From: DAOUAE01 sp034433795
Lineage (GTDB): Bacteria > Chloroflexota > UBA6077 > FW602-bin22 > DAOUAE01
Length of the DNA stretch: 64,000 bases
Assembly (NCBI GenBank): GCA_034433795.1
Contig: DAOUAE010000053.1
Span: 27,111 to 91,110, forward strand
Direction of reading: 5' to 3'
In this document: piece by piece, positions 42,698-51,674 of the stretch
How the letters are laid out: each line of letters opens with the position of its first letter
Position numbering within the stretch: the first letter of the stretch is position 1
Made by a program: the position numbers and the translations under genes
Notes under the pieces: model-generated
Told to the model about the DNA's origin: nothing
Seen by the model: only the letters and a program-made list of their open reading frames with translations
Databases searched by the model: none

Positions 42698-43717
42698 ATG
42701 ACCGACCGGTTGCGCCTGGGGCTGATCGGAGTGGGGACGATGGGACGGCACCACCTCCGTGTGCTCAGCGGTCTCGCCGACGTGATGGTGGTCGCCATCG
42801 CCGACCCCGACCCGGAGCGACGGGCCGCCGTCGCCGCCCTCACCCCGGCTCGTCTCTACGCCGACTACGGCGAGCTGCTGGACCGCGAGCGGGTGGAGGC
42901 GGTGGTGGTGGCCACCCCTACCCGGCTGCACGCCCCGGTGACCCTGGCCGCCCTGGCGGCCGGAGCCCATGTGCTGGTCGAGAAGCCGATCGCGGCCACC
43001 CGCGCCGAAGCCGAGGCGATGATCGCGGCCGCCCGGCAGGCCGGGCGTCTTCTCACCGTCGGGCATATCGAGCGCTTCAACCCGGCGGTTCAGCTGCTTC
43101 AGCGCCACCTGCAGGAGCGGATGCTGGGACGGCTCTACCAGGTTCACGCCCGCCGGCTGGGGCCCTTCCCGGCGCGGATTCGCGACGTCGGGGTGGTGGT
43201 CGACCTGGCGACCCACGATCTCGACCTCATCCGCTTCCTCACCGGCCAGGAGGTGGTGCACCTCCTGGCCGAGACCGCCCAGCATATCCATACCCAGTAC
43301 GAGGACCTGCTGGTCGGCCTGCTGCGCCTGACCGACGGAGCCATCGGCCTCCTGGAGGTCAACTGGCTCACGCCGACCAAGGTCCGCGAGATCATCCTGA
43401 CCGGCGAACGGGGGATGTTCCACGTCGACCTGCTCCGACAGGAGCTCGTGTTCTACGAAAACGAGCACGCCCGGCTGGTCCCCAACGGCCACCGGCCTGC
43501 GCAGATCAGCGCCGGCAACAGTATCCGCTTTCATCTGGAGCCGCGCGAACCGCTGCAGGTGGAGCTGGAGGCGTTCTGTCGGGCGGTCCGGGAGAGTCTC
43601 CCCCCGCCGGTCAGCCCGGCCGACGCCCTCGTCGCCCTGGACCTCGCCCGGGCGCTGGTGGCGGCGGCTCAGACCGGGTCGGCGATTTCCCCAACCGTCC
43701 TCCCTATGACGCGGTGA
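42698..43717 (+). CDS. Gfo/Idh/MocA oxidoreductase, probable UDP-GlcNAc 3-dehydrogenase type
   Basis: The 339-residue dehydrogenase begins LRLGLIGVGTMGRHHLRVL, has VLVEKPIAATRAEAEAM and, notably, LTVGHIERFNPAVQLLQRHL and VVVDLATHDLDLIRFLTG. The GHIERFNPAV segment is one I associate with UDP-N-acetylglucosamine 3-dehydrogenases (GnnA/WbpB-like), which make the 3-keto sugar for a later aminotransferase. The next gene is such an aminotransferase. Start ATG 42698 (an ATG two codons earlier overlaps GGAGAGG). First gene of the polysaccharide locus. Confidence 0.85.
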   Translation: MTDRLRLGLIGVGTMGRHHLRVLSGLADVMVVAIADPDPERRAAVAALTPARLYADYGELLDRERVEAVVVATPTRLHAPVTLAALAAGAHVLVEKPIAATRAEAEAMIAAARQAGRLLTVGHIERFNPAVQLLQRHLQERMLGRLYQVHARRLGPFPARIRDVGVVVDLATHDLDLIRFLTGQEVVHLLAETAQHIHTQYEDLLVGLLRLTDGAIGLLEVNWLTPTKVREIILTGERGMFHVDLLRQELVFYENEHARLVPNGHRPAQISAGNSIRFHLEPREPLQVELEAFCRAVRESLPPPVSPADALVALDLARALVAAAQTGSAISPTVLPMTR

Positions 43718-43728
43718 AGGAGCGAGCG

Positions 43729-44844
43729 ATGATTCCGATCGCGCGACCGCTCATCGGCCCCGAGGAGAAAGCGGCGGTCCTGGCGGTTCTGGACTCGGGC
43801 CAGCTGACCCAGGGAGCCGTGGTCGCGGCCTTTGAAGAGGAGTTCGCTGCCCTCTGCGGGGTGCGCTACGCCATCGCCACCTCCTCCGGCACCGCCGCCC
43901 TCTACCTGGCTCTGCTGGCCCACGGGATCGGGCCGGGCGACGAGGTGATCACCACGCCTTTCAGTTTCATCGCCACCGCCAACAGCATCCTGGCCACCGG
44001 GGCCCGGCCGGTTTTCGTGGACATTCAGCCCGATACCTTCACGCTCGACCCGCGCCAGGTGGCGGCCGCCCTCACGCCGCGCACCCAGGCGATCCTGCCG
44101 GTTCACCTCTTCGGTCAGCCGGCCGACCTGGCCGAACTGGTCGCCCTGGCCCGTCGCCACCGGCTGGCGCTGATCGAGGATTGCTGTCAGGCTCACGGGG
44201 CGCTCTACCGGGGCCAGCCGGTGGGCAGTTTCGGGACCGGCTGCTTCTCGTTCTATCCGACCAAGAACATGACCACCGGCGAGGGGGGCATGGTGACCAC
44301 CAACGACCCGCATATCGCCGAGCGGGTCCGGCTGCTCCGGGCCCACGGCATGCGCCAGCGCTACCACCACGAGATCGTGGGCTTCAATTTCCGTCTGACC
44401 GACCTGCAGGCCGCTATCGGCCGGGTCCAGCTGCGCCGACTGGCCGAGTTCACCCAGCGCCGGCAGGCGAACGCAGCCTATCTCACCGCCCATCTTCCTG
44501 CTCCGCTGATGCCCCCAGCGGTCCGTCCCGACCGAACTCATGTCTTCCACCAGTACACGATCCGGGTGCCGACGCGGCGGGACGCCCTGGCGGCAGCCCT
44601 GGCCCGGCGGGGCGTCGGCACCGGTGTCTACTACCCGGTGCCGATCCATCAGCAGCCGCCCTATCGGGAACGCGGCTACGGCCAGTCTCTGCCCGTGGCC
44701 GAACAGGCCAGTCAGTGTGTTCTCTCGCTCCCCGTTCACCCCGCCCTCACCCCGGACGACCGGGAGCGCATCGTGGCCGTTCTGCGGGAGGGAGTGGCCG
44801 AGGTGCTGCAGCCGGTTGAGCTGTCGGCAGTCCACGACGCGTGA
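43729..44844 (+). CDS. DegT/DnrJ/EryC1 family sugar aminotransferase
   Basis: PLP enzyme of 371 residues that aminates a keto-sugar nucleotide. It shows CGVRYAIATSSGTAALYLAL, DEVITTPFSFIATANSIL, ILPVHLFGQPADL, LIEDCCQAHGA and the cofactor Lys in FSFYPTKNMTTGEGG. With the upstream 3-dehydrogenase it would make a 3-amino sugar nucleotide (GnnB/WbpE-like); this is inferred from the pairing. GAAGGAG lies before the ATG at 43729. Confidence 0.92.
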   Translation: MIPIARPLIGPEEKAAVLAVLDSGQLTQGAVVAAFEEEFAALCGVRYAIATSSGTAALYLALLAHGIGPGDEVITTPFSFIATANSILATGARPVFVDIQPDTFTLDPRQVAAALTPRTQAILPVHLFGQPADLAELVALARRHRLALIEDCCQAHGALYRGQPVGSFGTGCFSFYPTKNMTTGEGGMVTTNDPHIAERVRLLRAHGMRQRYHHEIVGFNFRLTDLQAAIGRVQLRRLAEFTQRRQANAAYLTAHLPAPLMPPAVRPDRTHVFHQYTIRVPTRRDALAAALARRGVGTGVYYPVPIHQQPPYRERGYGQSLPVAEQASQCVLSLPVHPALTPDDRERIVAVLREGVAEVLQPVELSAVHDA

Positions 44845-44858
44845 AGGAGCCCTCCCCG

Positions 44859-46214
44859 ATGGAACAGGTCTGCGTGGTCGGTCTGGGGAAGATCGGCCTG
44901 CCGCTGGCGGCCTATCTGGCCTGGCGCGGCTTACCCGTCGTCGGCGGCGACATCAATCCGGCGGTGGTCGAGCTGGTCAACCGCGGTCGAACGCCACTCG
45001 CGGGCGAGCCGGATCTGGCCACGGCGGTCGAGAGCGCGGTGGCCGCCGGGCGTCTGCGGGCCACCACCGATATCGCCAGGGCGGTGAGTACAAGCGGGGT
45101 GGTCATCGTGATCGTCCCCCTTGGACTGGACGCCGCCCGCCGGCCAGACTTCACCGCTCTCGACCGCGCCACCCTAGCGGTGGGCGCGGGTCTTCGCCCG
45201 GGGACGCTGGTCGTCTACGAAACCACGGTGCCGGTCGGCACGACGCGGGAGCGCTGCGCCCCCCGACTGGCGGCGACCTCGGGGCTGCGCCCCGGTCAGG
45301 ACTTCGCCCTGGCCTACAGCCCGGAGCGCGTGATGAGCGGACGGGTCTTCGCCGACCTGGCCCGCTACCCCAAACTGGTCGGCGGGCTGACCCCGGTCTG
45401 TGCGGACCGCGCCGTCGCCTTCTATCGGCGGGCGCTCCCGGCCCCGGTCTGGTCTCTCTCGAGTCTGGAGGTCGCCGAGTTCGCCAAACTGATCGAGACG
45501 ACCTATCGCGATGTCAATATCGCCCTGGCCAACGAGTTCGCCTGCTACGCCGGCCAGCGCGGGCTGGATGTGCAGGAGGCCATCCGGGCTGCCAACTCTC
45601 AGCCCTACAGCCACATCCATCAGCCGGGTCTGGGCGTCGGCGGTCACTGCATCCCGGTCTATCCGTATTTTCTCCTCCACGACACCCCGGATCTTTTCAC
45701 GCTGGTGCCACAGGCGCGCCGGGTCAACGACCGGATGGTTGACTACGGCCTGGCGCTCCTGAACCAGACGCTGGGAGGGCTGGCGGGGCAACGGGTGCTG
45801 GTTCTGGGGCTGACCTACCGTCCCGGTGTTCGGGAGACGGCCAACTCGTGCGCCTGGCCGCTCATCGGTCGTCTGCGGGCGGCCGGTGCCATGGTTCTGG
45901 CCCACGACCCGTTGCTGACCGCGCAGGAGGTCGAAGCGAGCGGGGCGATCCCGGTCGATCTCGATCCACCCCCGCTGGTCGACGCGGTGGTCGTTCAGTG
46001 CTGGCACGCCGAGTATCTCGATCTCGACTGGCGGGTGTTCACCGGCTGTCGGGTCCTGCTCGATGGCCGCAACCATCTCGATCCCCAGCGGCTGACCGGC
46101 ACCGGTCTCCGCTATGTGGGGATCGGCCGCCTGCCGGTCGAGAGCAGGCCGGAGCGCTCTTTCGAACCCTCCGTCCACCCGGCAAACGACCAGCCTGCTT
46201 CCGAGGGAACATAG
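44859..46214 (+). CDS. UDP-sugar 6-dehydrogenase (WbpA/WecC type)
   Basis: The 451-residue protein oxidises UDP-HexNAc to the uronic acid. N-terminal Rossmann VCVVGLGKIGLPLAAYLAWRG, VYETTVPVGTTRERC, YSPERVMSGR, the ligand Lys region VAEFAKLIETTYRDVNIALANEF and the catalytic Cys in GVGGHCIPVYPYF, then LGLTYRPGVRETANS. VGGHCIPV is typical of WecC/WbpA-type enzymes. Start ATG 44859 with AAGGAG; a GTG at 44841 overlaps the previous stop. Confidence 0.94.
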   Translation: MEQVCVVGLGKIGLPLAAYLAWRGLPVVGGDINPAVVELVNRGRTPLAGEPDLATAVESAVAAGRLRATTDIARAVSTSGVVIVIVPLGLDAARRPDFTALDRATLAVGAGLRPGTLVVYETTVPVGTTRERCAPRLAATSGLRPGQDFALAYSPERVMSGRVFADLARYPKLVGGLTPVCADRAVAFYRRALPAPVWSLSSLEVAEFAKLIETTYRDVNIALANEFACYAGQRGLDVQEAIRAANSQPYSHIHQPGLGVGGHCIPVYPYFLLHDTPDLFTLVPQARRVNDRMVDYGLALLNQTLGGLAGQRVLVLGLTYRPGVRETANSCAWPLIGRLRAAGAMVLAHDPLLTAQEVEASGAIPVDLDPPPLVDAVVVQCWHAEYLDLDWRVFTGCRVLLDGRNHLDPQRLTGTGLRYVGIGRLPVESRPERSFEPSVHPANDQPASEGT

Positions 46215-46215
46215 T

Positions 46216-47889
46216 ATGGAACTTCGCGACGTTCTCGCAGTACTGCTGCGGCGTGGATGGGTTATCGGTCTGGGCATCGTCGTCGGGCTGATCGCCAGTT
46301 ACATTGTGACCCGCACGCTGCCGCCGATCTACCAGGCCTCGACGACGCTGCTGGTCAACCAGGCCAGCGCCCCCGGCGTGGTGGGCTACACCGATATCCT
46401 GACCAGCGAGCGGCTGACCCGAACCTTCGCCGAATGGCTGACCAAGCGTCCCATTCTGGAGCAGGTGATCCAGGACCTCGATCTGGCGATCTCGCCGGAA
46501 CGATTGGCCACCGCCTACGATGTCAAGGTCATCCGCGATACGCAGTTCATCCTGATCACGGTGGAGCACCCAGACCCGCACCTGGCCCGGGCCATCGCAA
46601 ACAGGACAGCGGAGATTTTCATCCAGCGCTACCGGGACCTGCAGAGCAGCCAGTACGAGGCCTCTCGTCAGCGCCTGAGCGCTCAGATCAGCGCCCTTGA
46701 AGAGGAGATGCGCAGCTCCTCGGCGCGCATCGACGCCCTGGTGCGCGAGAGCGGCCGCAGCGGGACGGAGCGTGAGGCAGAACTCCAGCGGCTGCGGACG
46801 CTCCTCACCCAGCAGCAAACGGTCTACGCCAGTTTGCTTAAGAGCCAGGAGGACCTGCGCCAGGCTGAAGCCCGTGGCCTGACCACCCTGATCATCGTCG
46901 AACCGGCTGTGACCCCGCTGGCCCCTGTGAAGCCCCGTCTGGCGGTGAATCTGCTGGTGGCCGGCCTGGTTGGCCTGCTTATTGGGGTCGCCCTGGTGCT
47001 CCTGCTGGAATATCTCGACGACACCGTCAAAAGTCCCGAGGATGTCCAGCGGACCGTCCGACTGCATACCCTGGGAGTGGTCTGGCAGCGCCGCTCAGCC
47101 GAGGCCCCGCTGCCGGTCGTGGAAAACCCCCGTTCGCCGGCCGCCGAGACCTACCGCCTGTTACGAACAAACATTCAGTTTGCGGCCCTCGAACGGCCTC
47201 TCCGCACGCTGCTGGTGACCAGCAGCCACCCCTCCGAGGGGAAGACGACGACTCTGGCCAACCTCGCCTGTGCTTTCGCCCAGGCCGGCCGGCGTGTCGT
47301 GGCGGTCGACTCCGACCTCCGCCGGCCCTCTCTCCACACTCTCTTCGACCGGGAAGCCCAGCGGGGGCTGACCAGCGCGCTCATTGACGACCCGGATCGG
47401 GTTCTGGACTCGCTGGTGGAGACCGACATCCCCGGTCTGTCTATTCTGCCCGCCGGTCCTGTTCCCCCCAATCCCTCTGAACTTCTCCAGTCACGGCGGA
47501 TGGACGCGGTCCTGGAGCGTCTGACAACCGTGGCCGACATCGTCCTGCTGGATAGTCCACCGCTTCTACCGGTCGCCGACGGGGTAATCCTGGCCTCGAA
47601 AGCCGACGGTGTGGTCCTCGTCGTCGAGGCCGCTCGCACGCGTCCGCCGGCTCTGGGACAGGCCCGCACCCTGCTCGAGCAGGCCGGCGCGTCGATCCTC
47701 GGCGTTGTTCTTAATAAAGTCCGCGATCCGCAAAGCGGTTACTACGCCTACTACTCCTATCGCTACTACGCCCCCGACGACCCGACTCAGGGCAACGGCC
47801 ATCGCTCGACGGACAGGCCGTCAGCCGCTGGTTCGTTCACCCGTGTTCTGCGGCGTCTGGGACCGCGAACCCGTACCACCGAGAGGTGA
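46216..47889 (+). CDS. Polysaccharide co-polymerase fused to BY-kinase (Wzz/Wzc type)
   Basis: The 557-residue protein combines a Wzz domain (helix GWVIGLGIVVGLIASYIV near the N-terminus, long coiled coil at about 150-230, second helix LVAGLVGLLIGVALVLLL) with a bacterial tyrosine kinase: Walker A SSHPSEGKTTTLANLA, A' VVAVDSDLRRPSLH, Walker B IVLLDSPPLLPVAD. After the kinase follows the Tyr cluster GYYAYYSYRYYAP, the autophosphorylation tail. It controls chain length and polymer export. The ATG lies one base after the preceding stop. Confidence 0.96.
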   Translation: MELRDVLAVLLRRGWVIGLGIVVGLIASYIVTRTLPPIYQASTTLLVNQASAPGVVGYTDILTSERLTRTFAEWLTKRPILEQVIQDLDLAISPERLATAYDVKVIRDTQFILITVEHPDPHLARAIANRTAEIFIQRYRDLQSSQYEASRQRLSAQISALEEEMRSSSARIDALVRESGRSGTEREAELQRLRTLLTQQQTVYASLLKSQEDLRQAEARGLTTLIIVEPAVTPLAPVKPRLAVNLLVAGLVGLLIGVALVLLLEYLDDTVKSPEDVQRTVRLHTLGVVWQRRSAEAPLPVVENPRSPAAETYRLLRTNIQFAALERPLRTLLVTSSHPSEGKTTTLANLACAFAQAGRRVVAVDSDLRRPSLHTLFDREAQRGLTSALIDDPDRVLDSLVETDIPGLSILPAGPVPPNPSELLQSRRMDAVLERLTTVADIVLLDSPPLLPVADGVILASKADGVVLVVEAARTRPPALGQARTLLEQAGASILGVVLNKVRDPQSGYYAYYSYRYYAPDDPTQGNGHRSTDRPSAAGSFTRVLRRLGPRTRTTER

Positions 47890-49112
47890 GTGTGCGCATC
47901 GTCCACGTTATCGGCTATTTCCAGCCAGAACTGGGCTATGAGGAATACTATCTGGCCACCGAGCAGGCGCGATTAGGCTGCAGCGTGGCGATTCTCACCT
48001 CGGACCGGTTGAGGCGGTTGCCTGGGCTGGCGGCCACTCTGCGGGCGCGGGGAGCGCCAGAGGGGCGTCGCCGTTCACCGGGTGTCCAGACGGTGGACGG
48101 CGTAACGGTCCACCGGCTGCCCACGCTCTTTGAGTACCGTGATTGTATTATCGTTCGGGGACTGAGAGAACGACTTCACGCGCTTCAGCCGGATGTTCTT
48201 CACTGCTGGGCTCCCCGTCAGGGGACGCCGGTCCTGGCGCTGCTCAGCCGGCCACCCGGCGTGCCGGCGTTCGTGGAGATGCACGACTGGCAACTGTACA
48301 ATCCGCGCAATCCGCTGGCGCGGCTCGACTTCTGGCTGGTGCGACGCTGGCTGTACCATCTGGCCTTCCACCAGGCCACCGGCATCCTCACCTGCGCCAG
48401 TGAGGTCGCCCGACTGGTCCAGCAGACGTTCGGGGTCCCGGCGGAGCGCCTCTATACGCTGCCCCTGGGTGTCGATACACGTCTCTTCCACCCGGATCCG
48501 CTCGAGCGGGCGGCCGGACGGGCGGCGCTGCGGCTGGACCCTGCTACGGTTCTCCTGGTCTTCGCCGGGCGGCTTGAACGGAGCAAGCGGGTGGACTGGC
48601 TCCTCGAAGTGGTAGCGACGGCGCGGGCCCGGGGGCATGACGTTCGTCTGCTGATCATTGGTTCGGGTGACGACGATGACCTGGCCGAGCTGCAACGACA
48701 GAGTCGGGCGGCCGCTCTGCAGGGAGCCGTGTATTTTCAACCGTTCCTGCCGCCGAAGACTCTTGCCGGCTGGTACAACGCCGCCGACCTTGGGATCTGG
48801 CCGCAGCTTCCTTCGATCACCATTCGCGAAGCGCTCGGCTGTGGTCTCCCCGTCGTTGTCCCCCATGGGCGGACGCTGCAGGATCTGACCGTATGTCCTG
48901 GGGTCACGACCTTTCCCCCTGATGACCAGGCGGCGCTAGTTCAGACGGTGCTCGCGCTCGTCAGCCAGCCCGAGCGCCTGGCGGCCGTCCGGTCCCAGAC
49001 CGCTGCCTGGGCAGCGGCTGAACTCAGTTACACGGTCCTGGCGCGGCGCCTGATGGCAGTCTACGCGGAGCAACGGGCGCTGGTTTCTCCAGCCTTTGGA
49101 GGACAGGCGTGA
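47886..49112 (+). CDS. Glycosyltransferase family 4
   Basis: GT-B enzyme of 408 residues: IVHVIGYFQPELGYEEYYLA at the start, VPAFVEMHDWQLYNPRNP, LYTLPLGVDTRLFHPDP, LLVFAGRLERSKRVDWLLEV and a modified E-x7-E region PSITIREALGCGLPVVV. Adds a sugar to the lipid-linked repeat unit. GTG start overlaps the BY-kinase stop by four bases; the downstream gene also overlaps by four. Confidence 0.92.
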   Translation: MSVRIVHVIGYFQPELGYEEYYLATEQARLGCSVAILTSDRLRRLPGLAATLRARGAPEGRRRSPGVQTVDGVTVHRLPTLFEYRDCIIVRGLRERLHALQPDVLHCWAPRQGTPVLALLSRPPGVPAFVEMHDWQLYNPRNPLARLDFWLVRRWLYHLAFHQATGILTCASEVARLVQQTFGVPAERLYTLPLGVDTRLFHPDPLERAAGRAALRLDPATVLLVFAGRLERSKRVDWLLEVVATARARGHDVRLLIIGSGDDDDLAELQRQSRAAALQGAVYFQPFLPPKTLAGWYNAADLGIWPQLPSITIREALGCGLPVVVPHGRTLQDLTVCPGVTTFPPDDQAALVQTVLALVSQPERLAAVRSQTAAWAAAELSYTVLARRLMAVYAEQRALVSPAFGGQA

Positions 49113-50191
49113 CGGCGCTTCGCGTCTTCCTGGGGCCCATCGAGTACGCGGGTGTTGTCTGGGGATATCGAGAGGCCCTCCGGTCGACCGGCGTCAAGGC
49201 GCTGGCGGTGACCTTCCATCACCCATTTGGCTACCCGGCCGACATCTCCTTACGGGGCGGACGCTATCGCCGAAACCTTCAGTTAACCCTACTCCTGCCC
49301 TGGGCTCTGCGCACCTTTCATCTCTTTCACTTCCACGGCGGACGGTCTCTGCTGCCGGGGGGACTGGACGCGCCGCTCCTACGGGCTGCTGGCAAGAAAA
49401 TTATCATGCAGTTCCACGGCTGCGAACTCCGACCCCGCCGGATCGTCCAGCGTGACCCTCTCCGGGCAGTCAATGTCTGCCAGCACTGCCCGGGGGGCTG
49501 CCCTCCCGATGCCGACAAAGCCCGTCTCGCCCGCTACTGGGAGCGCCACGCTGACGCGCTTATCTGCCACCCGGAATTCGCCTACCTGCTGACCCGACCG
49601 TATTATCACCTGCCGCTCGGGGTTGCCTTGCCGCCACCGGCTCCCTGGCCGACGGGGGGCGGCCCCATGGTAGTGGCTCACGCTCCCAGCCGGCGTGCAG
49701 TCAAGGGAACACATTATGTTCTCCAGGCGATCGCCGACCTGCAGCGCGAAGGGCTTCCTGTCAGATTGCAACTCCTGGAAGGCCTGGAGAACATTGTTGT
49801 CCGCCGTCTTCTGGCGGCCTGCCACATTGTGGTCGATCAGCTGCTGGTCGGATGGTTCGGGGTCCTCGCTCTCGAAGCAATGGCCGTGGGTCGGCCAGTT
49901 ATCTGCTATCTCGACGACCGCTGGGCGCGGTTGATCCCGGAGACGGCCGACCTGCCCATCGTCCGGGCCACCCCTGAGACGTTAAAGGAAACGCTGGCCA
50001 GCCTTGTACAGGATCCAGTGCGCTGCCAGGCGCTGGGTCTGGCCGGACGCGCCTATATCGAGCGCGTCTATCATCCAGTCCGTCTGGGGCAGGCCCTGCT
50101 GGCAATCTACACCGGGACCGCCCAGCCGTGTGAGCCCTGGCGAGCGCCGGTCCGGTCGGAGATCGGGTCAGAGACGGGAGCAGGCCCGTGA
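49109..50191 (+). CDS. GT-B-like glycosyltransferase with Cys cluster
   Basis: The 360-residue protein has a C-terminal GT4-like half (VVAHAPSRRAVKGTHYVLQA, QLLVGWFGVLALEAMAVGRPV, YIERVYHPVRLGQALL). The N-terminal half is less typical, with FHGGRSLLPGGLDAPLLRA and FHGCELRPRRI, and a CxxCxxxC cluster in NVCQHCPGGCPPDADKARLA that may bind metal. I call it a glycosyltransferase with moderate confidence; substrate unknown. Overlaps both neighbours by four bases. Confidence 0.8.
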   Translation: MTALRVFLGPIEYAGVVWGYREALRSTGVKALAVTFHHPFGYPADISLRGGRYRRNLQLTLLLPWALRTFHLFHFHGGRSLLPGGLDAPLLRAAGKKIIMQFHGCELRPRRIVQRDPLRAVNVCQHCPGGCPPDADKARLARYWERHADALICHPEFAYLLTRPYYHLPLGVALPPPAPWPTGGGPMVVAHAPSRRAVKGTHYVLQAIADLQREGLPVRLQLLEGLENIVVRRLLAACHIVVDQLLVGWFGVLALEAMAVGRPVICYLDDRWARLIPETADLPIVRATPETLKETLASLVQDPVRCQALGLAGRAYIERVYHPVRLGQALLAIYTGTAQPCEPWRAPVRSEIGSETGAGP

Positions 50192-51669
50192 GCTGGGGGA
50201 TGCGTCTCGGGGGGCTGGCGCTGGCCCGCGATACGCTGGTCTACGGTCTGGGGCTGGCAGCCAGTCGGGCAGTGAGCGCTTTGCTTCTGCTCGTCATCGC
50301 GCGTGTTCTGGAACCCCGTGAATACGGCCTGGTCGATCTTATCGCAACCACGGTTCTGCTCGGCTCGATCCTTCTCAGCCTGGGCCTGGAAGGGGCCGTC
50401 GCCTACTACACCCTGACCGCCCAGGTGAAAGACCAGCGTGACCTCTTCGGGACCTGGCTGTGGTGCCAGGTTGCCCTGGCTGGCGTGGTCTGGGTCGCGG
50501 TCCTGCTTACCGGTCCGGTCCTGGCCCAGGGGCTGTTGGGGTACCCGGAGAGCGCGGGCTATCTTCTGATAGGGGCGACCACGCTCTCTGGTGCTCTTCT
50601 CTACAACCTGGCCACCAACGTTCTGCGATACACCTTTGCCGCACGCCGCTACGTGGCCGTGACCGTCCTGCGCGTCGTGGTCGAGGCGGGGCTGACGGTC
50701 GGGCTGGTGGTCCTGGCTGGCTGGGGACTGACCGGTGTTCTCTGGGGGCAGTGTCTGGGCGTGGCTCTGGCGGCGGTCGTGGCCCTTGCTCTTACCCGCC
50801 GCCAGTACGCCCTGACACTCTCGCCCCACCTGCTGCGAACACTGGTGGTCTTTGGGCTTCCGCTCGTGCCGGGGAGTCTGGGCGCCTGGTTTTTGAGCGC
50901 TGCCAACCGCTATCTGCTGGCTGGTCTGACCACGCTCGATCAGGTGGGCCTTTTCGCGGTTGCCGCCAGGATTGCTGCCGGGGTCAGTCTAGTCATCGGC
51001 GGATTTCAGCTGGCCTGGGCGCCGCACGCCTACCGGCTGGCCCGCCGGTCGGATGCCCCGCAGGTTTACGCGCGGGTTCTGGTCATCTACCTGGCCGGGG
51101 TCTCGGGGGTGGTCCTCCCGCTCGTTCTGTTTGCCCCGGAGATCGTCGCTCTGGCCAGTGGATCGGCCTATCGGGGGGCGAGCACTCTGGTGGGGCCGCT
51201 GGCGTATGCTACCGCCCTTTACGGGGCCGCCTACATCACCGGTGTTGGCGTTTATCTGGTCGAGCGCCCCTATTTCGCCAGCCTGGGTGTTATCCTGGCC
51301 GGACTGGTCAATCTGGGGGCGGGGTGGGTTCTCATCCCGCCGCTGGGCGGGCTGGGGGCCGCCCTGGCCGTACTGGTGGGCAACGGTCTGGCCCCTCTTT
51401 TTCTTTACGGGGTCTCACAGCGTCTGTATCCCATTCCCTACCCACTCCGGCCGTTGCTCGGCCTGGGAGCGGTGCATGGAGGGGTGCTGGCTCTCGTGGG
51501 GCTAGCCGCGTTGGTCGGTCCGACCGTCTCTTGGGCGCTGCGCCTGGTGGCCCTGGTCCTCGCCGGCCTGGTTCTCTGGCGTCTGGGGAGCGGAGCGGTG
51601 TGGCCAATGTGGAGGGGGCACCGGCGGCCACCGGTCAGCGAGCCGGTCGTACCGGCGACCAGGGGGTAG
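50188..51669 (+). CDS. wzx: Wzx-type lipopolysaccharide/exopolysaccharide repeat-unit flippase
   Basis: The 493-residue protein has about fourteen membrane helices of the MOP/polysaccharide-synthase fold: TLVYGLGLAASRAVSALLLLV at the start, YGLVDLIATTVLLGSILLSL, LLAGLTTLDQVGLFAVAARI and AALAVLVGNGLAPLFLYGV. It moves the lipid-linked repeat across the membrane before Wzy polymerisation. Position between glycosyltransferases and polymerase agrees. Confidence 0.93.
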   Translation: MSWGMRLGGLALARDTLVYGLGLAASRAVSALLLLVIARVLEPREYGLVDLIATTVLLGSILLSLGLEGAVAYYTLTAQVKDQRDLFGTWLWCQVALAGVVWVAVLLTGPVLAQGLLGYPESAGYLLIGATTLSGALLYNLATNVLRYTFAARRYVAVTVLRVVVEAGLTVGLVVLAGWGLTGVLWGQCLGVALAAVVALALTRRQYALTLSPHLLRTLVVFGLPLVPGSLGAWFLSAANRYLLAGLTTLDQVGLFAVAARIAAGVSLVIGGFQLAWAPHAYRLARRSDAPQVYARVLVIYLAGVSGVVLPLVLFAPEIVALASGSAYRGASTLVGPLAYATALYGAAYITGVGVYLVERPYFASLGVILAGLVNLGAGWVLIPPLGGLGAALAVLVGNGLAPLFLYGVSQRLYPIPYPLRPLLGLGAVHGGVLALVGLAALVGPTVSWALRLVALVLAGLVLWRLGSGAVWPMWRGHRRPPVSEPVVPATRG

Positions 51670-51674
51670 TCGCG

